DNA of 64,000 nucleotides from Pseudanabaena sp. PCC 7367 (GTDB taxonomy: Bacteria; Cyanobacteriota; Cyanobacteriia; Pseudanabaenales; Pseudanabaenaceae): NCBI RefSeq assembly GCF_000317065.1, contig NC_019701.1:3792001-3856000 (forward strand). The letters run 5' to 3'. This document shows positions 55,834-64,000 of this stretch, piece by piece. The position numbers were made by a program, and so were the translations under genes. Position 1 is the first letter of the stretch. Every line of letters starts with the position of its first letter. The notes beneath the pieces were generated by a model that was not told where the DNA came from, did no database searches, and saw only the letters and a list, made by a program, of their open reading frames with translations.

Positions 55834-56373
55834 ATGAGCCAAGCTTCTGTACCTAGTGACGTACCAGATATGGGTCGCCGCCAGTTTATGAACCTGCTGA
55901 TGTGGAGTTCTGCTGGTGCTACTGCCCTGGGTGGTCTATATCCTGTGGTGAATTATTTTGTCCCCCCTTCTTCCGGTAGCAAGGGTGGTGGTACTACTGC
56001 CAAAGATGCTGCTGGTAACGATATTGTGGCGACAGACTATGTTGCTACTCATCAGGCTGGCGATCGCTCATTGGCACAAGGTTTAAAAGGCGATCCAACC
56101 TATATCGTAATTACTGATAACCAGGAAATTGCCAGCTATGGCCTCAATGCCGTTTGCACTCACCTTGGTTGTGTGGTGCCTTGGAATGTAGCTGAGAATA
56201 AATTCATGTGTCCTTGTCATGGTTCGCAATATAACAGCGAAGGCAAAGTGGTGCGTGGCCCTGCACCGCTATCATTGGCACTGGTGCATTCCGATGTGGT
56301 TGATGGCAAGGTTGTCTTTAGCAACTGGGAAGAAACCGACTTCCGCACCAACGAAGATCCCTGGTGGACCTAG
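55834..56373 (+). CDS. petC: Cytochrome b6f Rieske iron-sulfur protein
   Basis: A 179-residue thylakoid protein passing electrons from plastoquinol to cytochrome f. The Tat-type signal/anchor begins with [15 protein letters not shown]. The Rieske ligands are C108 and H110 (CTHLGC) and C126 and H129 (CPCHG); C113 and C128 form the disulphide. The C-terminus [14 protein letters not shown] is typical of cyanobacteria. It is followed by petA with a 244-base spacer that contains tandem repeats. Confidence 0.97.
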   Translation: MSQASVPSDVPDMGRRQFMNLLMWSSAGATALGGLYPVVNYFVPPSSGSKGGGTTAKDAAGNDIVATDYVATHQAGDRSLAQGLKGDPTYIVITDNQEIASYGLNAVCTHLGCVVPWNVAENKFMCPCHGSQYNSEGKVVRGPAPLSLALVHSDVVDGKVVFSNWEETDFRTNEDPWWT

Positions 56374-56514
56374 AAATCATGGCAAGTTATGGTTTGCGAT
56401 CGGATGATACAGACCATCTGACTAGGTTTTGATGTGCGGATTTAGCCAATCGGCTGATACGACTTATCCGATAAGCCATAGTAACTCCCTGACCTGGCAT
56501 TGCTTTAATTACTT

Positions 56515-56559
56515 ATGCATTTAGATATGCATTTAGATATGCATCTAGATATGCATTTA
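56515..56559. repeat. 12-bp tandem repeat in the petC-petA spacer
   Basis: Nearly four head-to-tail copies of the 12-mer ATGCATTTAGAT (one with a C for T), each containing the palindrome ATGCAT. They lie 59 bases before the petA start. They may affect a leader or promoter of petA; function is not shown. Confidence 0.85.
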
Positions 56560-56617
56560 TATTCATCCCGAATCTAAATCAAGAGATTGAGATCACTCAA
56601 ATGTTCATAAATAGAAG

Positions 56618-57574
56618 ATGAGAAAAGTTTTACTAATTGCGATCGCCGCACTATTTGTATTCATTAATCCCTTAGCTACCCCCTCTGTTCAGGCTTATCC
56701 CTACTATGCGCAGGGAGCCTATGAAAACCCCAGAGAAGCCACCGGCAGAATTGTATGTGCCAACTGCCACCTGGCGGAAAAGTCGATCAAGCTGGAAGTC
56801 CCCCAGGCCGTTAAACCAGATACAGTATTTGAAGCTGTGGTTAAACTCCCCTACGACCACGAGGTTCAGCAGGTGCAGGTCGATGGTAGCCCTGGTGGTT
56901 TAAACGTTGGCGCTGTGTTGATGTTGCCAGAAGGCTTTAAAATTGCTCCGGACGATCGCATCCCCGAAGAGCTAAAGGAAAAGACCCAGGACATTTATTA
57001 TCAGCCCTATAGCGACGATCAAGAGAATATCGTTTTGGTTGGTCCTATTTCTGGGGATGAATATCCAGAGATTGTGTTCCCGGTGCTTTCGCCCAATCCC
57101 AAAGCAGATAAAAGCGTTAACTTCTTGAAGTATTCTGTCCATGCGGGCGGCAATCGCGGCCGTGGTCAGGTTTATCCCACTGGCCAAAAGAGCAATAACA
57201 ATCTGTTTAAGTCTCCTATAAATGGCACGATCGCAGCGATCGATGATGCTGAGCCCAACTACGAAGAAAACTTCTATGGTGGCTACAATGTCACGATTGA
57301 ACCAGAAGACGGTGGCGCTGCCGTAGTCGAAACTGTCCCCTTTGGCCCTGAATTGTTAGTAGCCGTAGGCGATCGCGTTACCACTGGCCAAGCGATCACC
57401 ACTAATCCCAATGTGGGCGGTTTTGGTCAGATGGATGGCGAGATTGTGTTGCAAGACCCAGCTCGGATTGGTTGGTTGCTGCTCTTCTTTGTGGGCATCA
57501 TCACCACTCAGATTCTGTTTGTGTTGAAGAAAAAGCAAGTGGAAAAAGTCCAGGCTGCAGAAATGAATTTCTAA
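56618..57574 (+). CDS. petA: Apocytochrome f
   Basis: A 318-residue precursor. The signal peptide ends in VQA, and the mature protein starts YPYYAQGAY; its first Tyr is the axial haem ligand. C47, C50 and H51 in the CANCH motif attach haem c. The C-terminal transmembrane helix (about 285-303) is followed by a short stromal tail. Full length. Co-transcription with petC is usual; a terminator follows. Confidence 0.97.
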   Translation: MRKVLLIAIAALFVFINPLATPSVQAYPYYAQGAYENPREATGRIVCANCHLAEKSIKLEVPQAVKPDTVFEAVVKLPYDHEVQQVQVDGSPGGLNVGAVLMLPEGFKIAPDDRIPEELKEKTQDIYYQPYSDDQENIVLVGPISGDEYPEIVFPVLSPNPKADKSVNFLKYSVHAGGNRGRGQVYPTGQKSNNNLFKSPINGTIAAIDDAEPNYEENFYGGYNVTIEPEDGGAAVVETVPFGPELLVAVGDRVTTGQAITTNPNVGGFGQMDGEIVLQDPARIGWLLLFFVGIITTQILFVLKKKQVEKVQAAEMNF

Positions 57575-57676
57575 TTTCCAAGCTCATTTCATTTCTAAAT
57601 TTTGAGCAGAGCCAGTTAAGCTTTGCAATCTTAGATAATTAATCTTAGATAATTAATACCTAAAAAAACTTAAAAG

Positions 57677-57708
57677 CCGTGAGAATTAATTTCCCACGGT
57701 CTTTTTTT
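57677..57708 (+). terminator. Rho-independent terminator of the petC-petA transcript
   Basis: The inverted repeat CCGTGAGAA/TTCCCACGG (one mismatch) closes a TTAAT-type loop, followed by CTTTTTTT. It lies about 100 bases after petA. Confidence 0.85.
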
Positions 57709-57750
57709 ATTGGCGTTTAGCCTTTCAACTAATAACTAAACTGAGGTAAA

Positions 57751-57832
57751 TGGGCAGAGAGAGACTCGAACTCTCACGAATTTCTTCGCCAGATTTTGAG
57801 TCTGGTGCGTCTACCAATTCCGCCACCTGCCC
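57751..57832 (-). tRNA. tRNA-Leu (anticodon CAA)
   Basis: An 82-base class II tRNA on the minus strand. The acceptor stem GGGCAGG pairs with TCTGCCC, and the discriminator base is A. The anticodon stem-loop is CCAGA-CTCAAAA-TCTGG, giving anticodon CAA (reads UUG). The long variable arm follows, and GTTCGAGTC is in the T arm. The CCA end is not encoded. No intron is seen (the group I intron of cyanobacterial tRNA-Leu is in the UAA isoacceptor). Confidence 0.95.
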
Positions 57833-57990
57833 GATCTGGACTTGTTTATTTGTCCGAGAAATAATCATAGCAGAGTTGGTGCTAGTTAGTAACCATGAAA
57901 TCCTATTTTCAGGTGTTTTTATTTTGAGTTTTTAATCAATTAGCTGCCCTAGCTCAAGGTATGGCTTAATTGTGAGATAACTTGCTACTT

Positions 57991-58344
57991 CTAATATCTA
58001 AGTGAAGCTAACTGAGCATCAACCGCATTGATATATTGCCGATCGCTAAGCCGATTTGCATCCAAGCGATTAGACTTAACTGCTCCCTCAACAATGCTTT
58101 CAGCCGTAACATTGCCATTGTGGTAGGCAGAAACCAAACCATGATAACTAGGGATGCCTTGATTTTCTAAATAACCACGCTGAGCCAAGACCACTAAATC
58201 AAAAGCAGTTAGATTAGTTTGGGTGTTGCTGATATTATTAACCTCAACCGGGTCTAATACCTTGGTCTCGGCCTGCACAGCGGTCGCCACGATCGCGGAA
58301 ACCAATAACGCAGAGGCAGTACCAAGTAGTAGATTTTTCATCAT
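57991..58344 (-). CDS. Small exported protein, unknown function
   Basis: A 117-residue protein with a clear signal peptide (residues 1-26, NLLLGTASALLVSAIVATAVQA). The mature part is Asn/Gln/Ser-rich and helical (FDLVVLAQRGYLENQGI; LSDRQYINAVDAQLASLRY). AGGAG lies 6 bases before the ATG pair, so the ATG at 58344 or the adjacent second codon is the start. Similar small secreted proteins occur in cyanobacteria; no function known to me. It is divergent from the MarR gene. Confidence 0.75.
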   Translation of the reverse strand: MMKNLLLGTASALLVSAIVATAVQAETKVLDPVEVNNISNTQTNLTAFDLVVLAQRGYLENQGIPSYHGLVSAYHNGNVTAESIVEGAVKSNRLDANRLSDRQYINAVDAQLASLRY

Positions 58345-58531
58345 AGTTCTCCTTAGTTTTGAAACAAAGCCATATTTGAAATCAATATTGTTGCCAGAAC
58401 AATCATTCCATTTGCAACTAAAATAAGGATAAAAGGATTTAGTTGCATTTGCAATTACCCGATCGGGCTAAACTTAGTACAGGGCTATTCACAAAGCTGG
58501 GCAATAGAGCAATAGATCAGAATCGAGGGAA

Positions 58532-59038
58532 ATGGGCGATCGCACTGATATCAATACCAATACCAATACCAATATTTCAAACTTAGACACTGGCTTAGAT
58601 CAGTCATGTAATACTGTCTGGAAGAAAATTCTGACTGCCAATGTGCTCCTGTTTGAGCTATACGAGCGAGATTTAGCCGCAGCCGATTTGCCCCCCTTGG
58701 CCTGGTATGACGTGCTATGGTCATTGGAACAAGCCCCCGAACAACGGATGCGGTTGCATGAACTGGCCGAAGCCATGGTTATCCAGCGCAGCAATTTAAC
58801 CCGCTTAATCGATCGCCTAGAAGCCAAGGGCTTAGTCTGCCGTCACACTTGCACTGTCGATCGACGCGGTGCCTATGCCGCGATCACCGATGCTGGCAAA
58901 TTAAAACGGCAAGAAATGTGGCAGGTTTATTCCCGATCGATCGCCAAGTATTTTGCCCAGCATATTAGCGATCAGGATCTAGAAGTTTTCGATCGGGTGC
59001 TGAACCAGGTAATTAGTCACGCCAGAGCAGAATACTAA
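58532..59038 (+). CDS. MarR-family transcriptional regulator
   Basis: A 168-residue winged-helix regulator. The N-terminus has an Asn/Thr-rich low-complexity start (TNTNTNIS). The core has WYDVLWSLEQAPEQRMRLHELAEAMVIQRSNLTRLIDRLEAKGLVCR, the DxRG-type wing CTVDRRGAYAAITDAG, and C-terminal dimerisation helices. It may control the divergent exported-protein gene; that is context inference. Ligand unknown. Confidence 0.9.
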   Translation: MGDRTDINTNTNTNISNLDTGLDQSCNTVWKKILTANVLLFELYERDLAAADLPPLAWYDVLWSLEQAPEQRMRLHELAEAMVIQRSNLTRLIDRLEAKGLVCRHTCTVDRRGAYAAITDAGKLKRQEMWQVYSRSIAKYFAQHISDQDLEVFDRVLNQVISHARAEY

Positions 59039-59265
59039 AATATCTTTGGTAAAGCTAATTGGGGATCAAGCAGGATTGAATCTAATTATTGCCCTTAGGC
59101 CAATATGCAAATATTTCAGCCTTTTTTTGACCTAACCATGCAGGATCACCACTTTTAAATTTTCATTTCTAACATAGATTGAAAATTACCTGCGGTTAGC
59201 TATAATCCAGTTTGGATATACTTAGAAGTTAATAGAGTAAGTTAAGTCTTGCAGGAGCGATTCTG

Positions 59266-59448
59266 ATGGGAACCCTAATTGGCATTGTCCTACTCGTAGT
59301 TTATGTAGTTGGTGTGTGGAAATTCGTGGCTGGATTCAATCGCACCAGCTTCAGTAGTAATAAAGTTGTGTTGGGTCTGTTGTGGCCAGCATTGATGTTC
59401 AATCGCAACTATCGCGGTAATTTTGTGAAAGCCCTGAAGGGTGACTAG
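59266..59448 (+). CDS. Small membrane protein, unknown function
   Basis: A 60-residue protein with one hydrophobic N-terminal helix (IGIVLLVVYVVGVWKFVAGF) and a basic segment (NRTSFSSNKVVLGLLWPALMFNRNYRGNFVKAL). AGGAG lies 7 bases before the ATG. I do not recognise a named family. It is followed closely by the peptide-transport permease. Confidence 0.7.
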   Translation: MGTLIGIVLLVVYVVGVWKFVAGFNRTSFSSNKVVLGLLWPALMFNRNYRGNFVKALKGD

Positions 59449-59494
59449 GAATAATCTAATTCAAATTTAAGGTGAGCAGGGTGAGTAGTTGCGT

Positions 59495-60523
59495 ATGAAT
59501 TGGTGGAAACGGCTCAAGGCTAACCCCCTGGCTCGGATCGGGGCAGTTGTCTTAATTGTTTTCTATAGTCTGGTAATTTTAGCTAATTTTATTAGTCCCT
59601 ATGATCCTCTGGCTGCCCAGAAAAATGGCGCATTGCTGCCGCCAACCCAGATCTATTGGCAAGATCAGGCTGGACAATTTATTGGCCCCCATGTCTATCC
59701 CACAATCCAGGGGGCAGTGGATCTAGAGACAGGCGATCGCAAATTGATCGTTGATTACACCGCACCATCTAAAATTAATTTTTTTAGCGGTGGGCATTTA
59801 TTCAATACCACTGGCGAGGGCAAGCTAAACCTGCTGGGCACCGACGATCAGGGGCGAGATGAGTTTACCCGCCTGTTGCATGGTGGTCGAATCAGCCTGT
59901 TCATTGGCATCATCGGCACTTCCATCTCCTTTGCGATCGGCTGTACGGTGGGTGGCATTTCTGGTTATTTTTCTGGCTGGGTCGATACAATCCTGATGCG
60001 GATGGTGGAGGTACTAATGTCAGTGCCATATATCTATTTGCTGGTAGCCTTGGCGGCGATCCTGCCTGATACCCTGCCCAACGATCGGCGCTTTTTATTA
60101 ATTGTGGTGATCGTTTCGTTTGTGCAATGGGCCAGCTTGGCGAGGGTAATTCGTGGTCAGGTGCTATCGCTCAAGGAAGAAGAGTATGTTACTGCCGCTA
60201 GAGCCACAGGTGCAGGGCCATTCCGGATCATTTTGCGTCACCTGCTGCCCCAAACCGCCAGTTATGTAATTATTTCTGCCACCCTGACGATTCCTAATTT
60301 TATTATTGCTGAATCGGTCTTGAGCCTGATTGGGCTTGGCATTCAGCAACCCGATCCCTCCTGGGGTAATATGCTGTCCCTGGCTACCAATGCATCGGTG
60401 ATTGTGTTGCAACCCTGGCTGATCTGGTCGCCGGCGGTGTTGATTATTCTGACGGTGCTATCGTTTAACTTGCTTGGTGATGGATTGCGTGATGCTCTCG
60501 ATCCCAAGAGTCTGCGCCGTTAA
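59495..60523 (+). CDS. Oligopeptide/dipeptide-type ABC transporter permease (DppC/OppC-like)
   Basis: A 342-residue membrane protein. The N-terminal OppC-type helix (LARIGAVVLIVFYSLVILANFISPYDPL) is followed by a periplasmic segment and five or so core helices. The signatures are LGTDDQGRDEFTRLLHGGRISL and the EAA-type loop YVTAARATGAGPFRIILRHLLP. Usually paired with DppB, binding protein and ATPases; none is adjacent, so this is an orphan permease gene. Start chosen at ATG 59495 (TTG 59489 is possible). Confidence 0.9.
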   Translation: MNWWKRLKANPLARIGAVVLIVFYSLVILANFISPYDPLAAQKNGALLPPTQIYWQDQAGQFIGPHVYPTIQGAVDLETGDRKLIVDYTAPSKINFFSGGHLFNTTGEGKLNLLGTDDQGRDEFTRLLHGGRISLFIGIIGTSISFAIGCTVGGISGYFSGWVDTILMRMVEVLMSVPYIYLLVALAAILPDTLPNDRRFLLIVVIVSFVQWASLARVIRGQVLSLKEEEYVTAARATGAGPFRIILRHLLPQTASYVIISATLTIPNFIIAESVLSLIGLGIQQPDPSWGNMLSLATNASVIVLQPWLIWSPAVLIILTVLSFNLLGDGLRDALDPKSLRR

Positions 60524-61488
60524 AATCGTGCCAGAAATAAGCGATCGATATTCTTGATTCTTGATTATTCTCGACCAAGCAAATTTTCAAGCAAATTCCT
60601 GAAGTTGCGCTGAGTAAACCTTAGTTTGCTAAATATTCAATCAGCATTCAATCAGCATTCGCGCGATATTGGTAAACCCTAACTTGATTGTTAGAATTGT
60701 TAGATCAAAGCCGATCAAGCACAATTAAACAAAAATCACTGCAATCGTTGCCATATAAGCCATATGAGCAGTACGAGCGTGATTAACGGATAGAATTTGA
60801 TATTACTTTTGATATTACTTAAGATTTAATATTACTGGGGATTGCTGAAAGCCCTATGGCTGCCTTAGCAAATGGTGTGTATCACAGCGATGAGCAGGTG
60901 ATCCTGGGGAGGGGGATTGGGGGAAGACGATCGCCAAGATCGTAAATAGTCTCCAGATCCTCAGTTTCTATTAAAGTAAGATCAGCAAAAATTAATTAAA
61001 ATAGATTGATATCACAAAAAAGGGGGCGAGGCGATCGCCGAGGATGCCAAAAATGTCAACCAAAATCGATCGCCGATCGGCTAATAATCAATCATTAGTA
61101 GTTGAATTTGCTACTTGAGTAGTTGAGGCTGTTAGCATAGACTGTCATTGTCCAGAGATTAGCCAAGGTAATTAACCAAAGGAATCAAGAAGCGCAAATT
61201 TTGGTGCCACTAGATATATCAATAAGCACATCAGCGAAACCAATGCGCGTAGAATATTAAAAACATAACTTAGAGAAAATGCTTTTAGGCGTAAATTTGT
61301 CTCTAAATAAGCTATTTATAACTACATTCAGCGCATATCTTGGTTAGAATAATGCCCAATTAAATGGTGCATCCCTTAGTAAATTAGTTGGTTCTTGCAC
61401 TAGTTCTTGAAATTAGTTTTTGTAAGATCTAAGAGTTATTATTTCAGCCAGAGTTGTCACCAGAAAAAGGACGGGAGAATTAAGTAGC
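60524..61488. other. Long intergenic region upstream of hmpF
   Basis: About 965 bases, the longest noncoding stretch here. It contains short direct repeats (ATTCAATCAGC, two copies near 60637-60658; GATATTACTT, two copies near 60800-60821) and HIP1 sites. A 29-residue open frame near 60857 has no ribosome-binding site. No RNA gene is recognised. It could harbour a long leader or small RNA for hmpF. Confidence 0.5.
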
Positions 61489-63171
61489 GTGCAGTACTTA
61501 GCAGAAGTAAGAAAAACTAAAGGATTTGTTGGTGCCAATGTAGAAATAAAACTCTTAGCACGTAATACCTCCGAAAATAACTGGCAGGCGATCAATAAAG
61601 AAGAATTAGTTGCGCTTCAAGATAATAACCAGACCAAAGATCTAAAGGATGGTCAACTGGTCTTAGCTGATATTGGTGGCAACAAGAACCTCCAGAATAT
61701 TCAGGATGCATCTAAGCGCATTGTTTTAATTTTGCAAAACTTCTCCCGTTTGCAGGATAAGTTTCGTCAGGGCGAAGAAGATATTGAACAATGGAAACAA
61801 TCGCTTAACTACCAGAGCCAAGAGCTACACCGCCGTGAGATCGAGCTAGAACAACGCGAACAAGAGCTTGAACAGGTTGATATCAAAAAGGCTGAGCTAG
61901 AAGAATTGCAACAAGCCTATGAAAAAGATAAACAAGCCTACGATAAGCAAAAACAACTGTTTGATGCCGAAAAAGCCAAGCTTGAAGCCCAAGCCTCATC
62001 CCTGAGTAAAGAGCAGGTACAACAGCTTCAGGGCATTATCCGTCAGCTTGCCGAGGGGATGTTTAATCCTGACTCGATTAAGTCCCAACTCAGCTCCGCG
62101 ATCGATGTGATCTATAAGCGTCAGGAAACCCTGACCGGATTTTGGCAGGATCTAGAGCCCCAACGGACTCAGGCCCAACAAGCCCAGCAAGCCTTGAACA
62201 AGGCAAAGCAAGATCTGGAAAACCGAAAGAATCAATGGCAGCAAACCCAGGTTGCCCTGGCCAACACCCAGGCTGAATTAAAAGCACAACAGGGAGTGTT
62301 GAAGGTACAAGAGAATAATTCGGCCATGTTGCGATTGCAGTTGGATTCCCAAGAGGAGCTATATCAACAAACCGCCCAGGTAATTGAAAGCTACGGCGGT
62401 AGCACCGAATTATTAGATCCCGAAGAGGCAAAGCGATTACAAGAGCTGCCAATGGATCAACTGGAAGAAATGATATCTGGTTGGCAGTCTGAATTTGACA
62501 AGATGTCCAATTATGTCAGTGCCCAGGAAGATGAATTAGCCTCGCTTGAGGGTGAAATTGCCGACATCCAAAGTCAAATTGATAAAGCCGGTGAGTTTGA
62601 TCGCATTGAGTTAGACAGCAACAAAGAGTTTGCCGAAGAGCAATATCGGATGTTGGAAGAAGCCCTGGTGGGACAAAGACGAAGCCTGCAAGAGCGGCAA
62701 TCGATCCTTACCCAACAGTGTGAAATCCTAGAGCGTCGGCAGGGTGTAGATATACCCGAAAATCCTTCCCAGAACCTGGTTCCCCTGTTGGGGCAAATTG
62801 AATTGCAAAAGCAGCGCCAGGAAAAAGAACTCCAAAAAATTGAGAGCCAAATTGAAACCGTGCGCGGGATTGTGCAGCAACAACAAGAGTTCCTAGCACG
62901 GCAGACCAGTGAGCATCAACAGGGCTATCAGGAAATTCAAAAGATGGAATCGCAGATCCAAGAGCGAATTCGTACCACTGCTGAGTTATGGGGCAAGGTA
63001 AACAGCATTGAACAAATCCTGCGCCCGGTGCAAGATATTGTTGATGCATTGCGTCCTCAACTGGAAACAGCGATCAAACAGCTAGAAACAGCTAAGTCGT
63101 CTCAGGAGCTTCAGCAATTGCTGACTAATCTCCAAAAGTCGATCGCTGGGTTGATGCCTAAAAACGCCTAG
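61489..63171 (+). CDS. hmpF: Pilus motility taxis protein HmpF
   Basis: A 560-residue soluble coiled-coil protein starting with GTG. The N-terminal globular part (MQYLAEVRKTKGFVGANVEIKLLARNTSENNWQAI...LVLADIGGNKNLQNIQDASKRIVLILQNFSRLQDKFRQGEEDIEQWKQSL) is characteristic of HmpF. From about 85 to 535 it is long coiled coil, rich in Glu, Gln and Lys. HmpF is needed for type IV pilus-based gliding and phototaxis in filamentous cyanobacteria and localises at the cell poles/junctions. No Hmp chemotaxis genes are adjacent. Confidence 0.88.
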   Translation: MQYLAEVRKTKGFVGANVEIKLLARNTSENNWQAINKEELVALQDNNQTKDLKDGQLVLADIGGNKNLQNIQDASKRIVLILQNFSRLQDKFRQGEEDIEQWKQSLNYQSQELHRREIELEQREQELEQVDIKKAELEELQQAYEKDKQAYDKQKQLFDAEKAKLEAQASSLSKEQVQQLQGIIRQLAEGMFNPDSIKSQLSSAIDVIYKRQETLTGFWQDLEPQRTQAQQAQQALNKAKQDLENRKNQWQQTQVALANTQAELKAQQGVLKVQENNSAMLRLQLDSQEELYQQTAQVIESYGGSTELLDPEEAKRLQELPMDQLEEMISGWQSEFDKMSNYVSAQEDELASLEGEIADIQSQIDKAGEFDRIELDSNKEFAEEQYRMLEEALVGQRRSLQERQSILTQQCEILERRQGVDIPENPSQNLVPLLGQIELQKQRQEKELQKIESQIETVRGIVQQQQEFLARQTSEHQQGYQEIQKMESQIQERIRTTAELWGKVNSIEQILRPVQDIVDALRPQLETAIKQLETAKSSQELQQLLTNLQKSIAGLMPKNA

Positions 63172-63208
63172 TTGCTCAGATCTCAGCTAGCCAGTGACTA
63201 ACTAACTA

Positions 63209-64000
63209 CTAATTAACTTGCTGCTGCCACCGTTCCAGTGCATTAGCTAGATCTTGTTTCATCACTGGTTTTTTAAGATAGTCATCCATACCAGCATCTA
63301 GGCAGACTTTGCGATCGGCTTCAAAGGCATTGGCAGTAACCGCAATCACGATCGTGGCCAGTGGCTCCCCCCCAGACTCACGCAGCTGATTTTCTTTATG
63401 TCTAATTGCCTGCGTGGCCGTATATCCATCCATCACTGGCATCTGGCAATCCATCAGCACAATCGGATAATATTCTTGATCTAGCTGGGTTAGTGCCTCT
63501 TCTCCATTGCTAACACAGTCAGATGGATAGCCAAGTTGTTTTAATTGCATCGTAACCAGGTTCTGGCTAATTGGATTATCTTCTACCACCAAAATTTTGG
63601 GCTTAGGTTGGGTTGCAGGCGATCGATCTGGTTGAGCAACTGGTGGATCTAATTCAGCTTGTTTTGCTCGAGAGCTAGTAACGTCCAAACCAGGCTTATG
63701 GCCAAGTTGAGCATCAGATCGGGCTGGAGTCTGTGGCGGGGGATCAAGTCTTGGGTCAGATTGAGCTTGCTTGTTTGGCGGTTGATTACTTGGCGGTTGA
63801 TTACTTGGCGGTTGATTAATGGCATCCCGCAGACATTCAATTAAACTGCCAATTTTGACTGGCTTGATCAACATTGCCGCAAAACCTTGCTCGATCAGGT
63901 GATTGGCAATTTCCGCTTGATTTATAAAGGTAGCGATCGCTAATTTGGTCTGTGCCAGATCCGGGTCGGTTAAAATCCCCTGCCCTAGCATCTCCGCACT
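63209..64000 (-). CDS. C-terminal part of a hybrid histidine kinase or response regulator (two receiver domains)
   Basis: Partial: the frame runs past the right edge of the window. The visible 264 or so residues hold the end of one receiver domain (FINQAEIANHLIEQGFAAMLIKPVKIGSLIECL). A linker with the repeated unit PSNQP (PPSNQPPSNQPPNKQ) follows, then a complete second receiver: KILVVEDNPISQNL with acidic pair, phospho-acceptor D in IVLMDCQMPVMDGYTA, T/A of TANA, and K of YLKKPV. This is the usual C-terminus of hybrid kinases. The sensor and kinase domains are outside the window. Convergent with hmpF. Confidence 0.9.
   Translation of the reverse strand, partial: SAEMLGQGILTDPDLAQTKLAIATFINQAEIANHLIEQGFAAMLIKPVKIGSLIECLRDAINQPPSNQPPSNQPPNKQAQSDPRLDPPPQTPARSDAQLGHKPGLDVTSSRAKQAELDPPVAQPDRSPATQPKPKILVVEDNPISQNLVTMQLKQLGYPSDCVSNGEEALTQLDQEYYPIVLMDCQMPVMDGYTATQAIRHKENQLRESGGEPLATIVIAVTANAFEADRKVCLDAGMDDYLKKPVMKQDLANALERWQQQVN

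Noticed and set aside
1-64000. CRISPR array or prophage
   Set aside because: No regularly spaced 25-40 base repeats and no phage structural or integrase genes are visible.

Overview
The window is chromosomal DNA of a cyanobacterium, most likely a thylakoid-bearing filamentous member of the Pseudanabaena/Leptolyngbya type. The evidence is petC-petA (cytochrome b6f), a Psb28-family photosystem II factor, a high-light-inducible protein, a GUN4-domain kinase, the pilus taxis protein HmpF, and very frequent HIP1-type palindromes (GCGATCGC and relatives) in most genes. The genus is inference. I see no CRISPR array, prophage or rRNA operon. One tRNA (Leu-CAA) is present. The only mobile element is a frameshifted IS5-type transposase at the left edge.

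Layout: 0-7.4 kb holds the broken IS, a C-terminal processing protease, a fused amino-acid ABC transporter protein, nusB, a ferredoxin, an osmoprotectant-type permease and a Rieske oxygenase. 7.9-14.9 kb is a large TPR-glycosyltransferase locus. A 1639-residue protein with two OGT-like (GT41) domains ends on a run of ten A residues. A second TPR-glycosyltransferase frame begins in the -1 frame at that run and has no ATG, GTG or TTG start for about 160 codons. 15-25 kb holds a DUF4278 gene behind a glutamine riboswitch, a radical SAM protein, fabD, two near-duplicate Uma2 nucleases, a Psb28-family gene and dnaG. 25-36 kb holds three candidate toxin-antitoxin pairs, two glycosyltransferase/photosynthesis-related stretches, a site-2-protease homologue without its zinc motif, an HLIP, proS and an RTX-like protein. 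36-41 kb is a ribosomal operon rpsM-rpsK-rpoA-rplQ-truA-rplM-rpsI, all on the minus strand. 41-55 kb holds two Ser/Thr kinases, an MscS channel with a cyclic-nucleotide domain, cobU, a glycosyltransferase, two VOC proteins, hisI and aroC. 55-64 kb holds petC-petA, tRNA-Leu, a MarR regulator, an oligopeptide-type permease, hmpF and the C-terminal part of a hybrid histidine kinase.

Best candidates for new biology: (1) the A10 junction, which looks like a slippage-controlled fusion of two glycosyltransferase modules into one protein of about 2320 residues; (2) the glutamine riboswitch with a long internal insertion in front of a 58-residue DUF4278 peptide; (3) a Panacea-domain gene overlapping an unrecognised 134-residue partner; (4) tandem Uma2 genes whose ends are nearly identical while a central block of about 90 bp has diverged.
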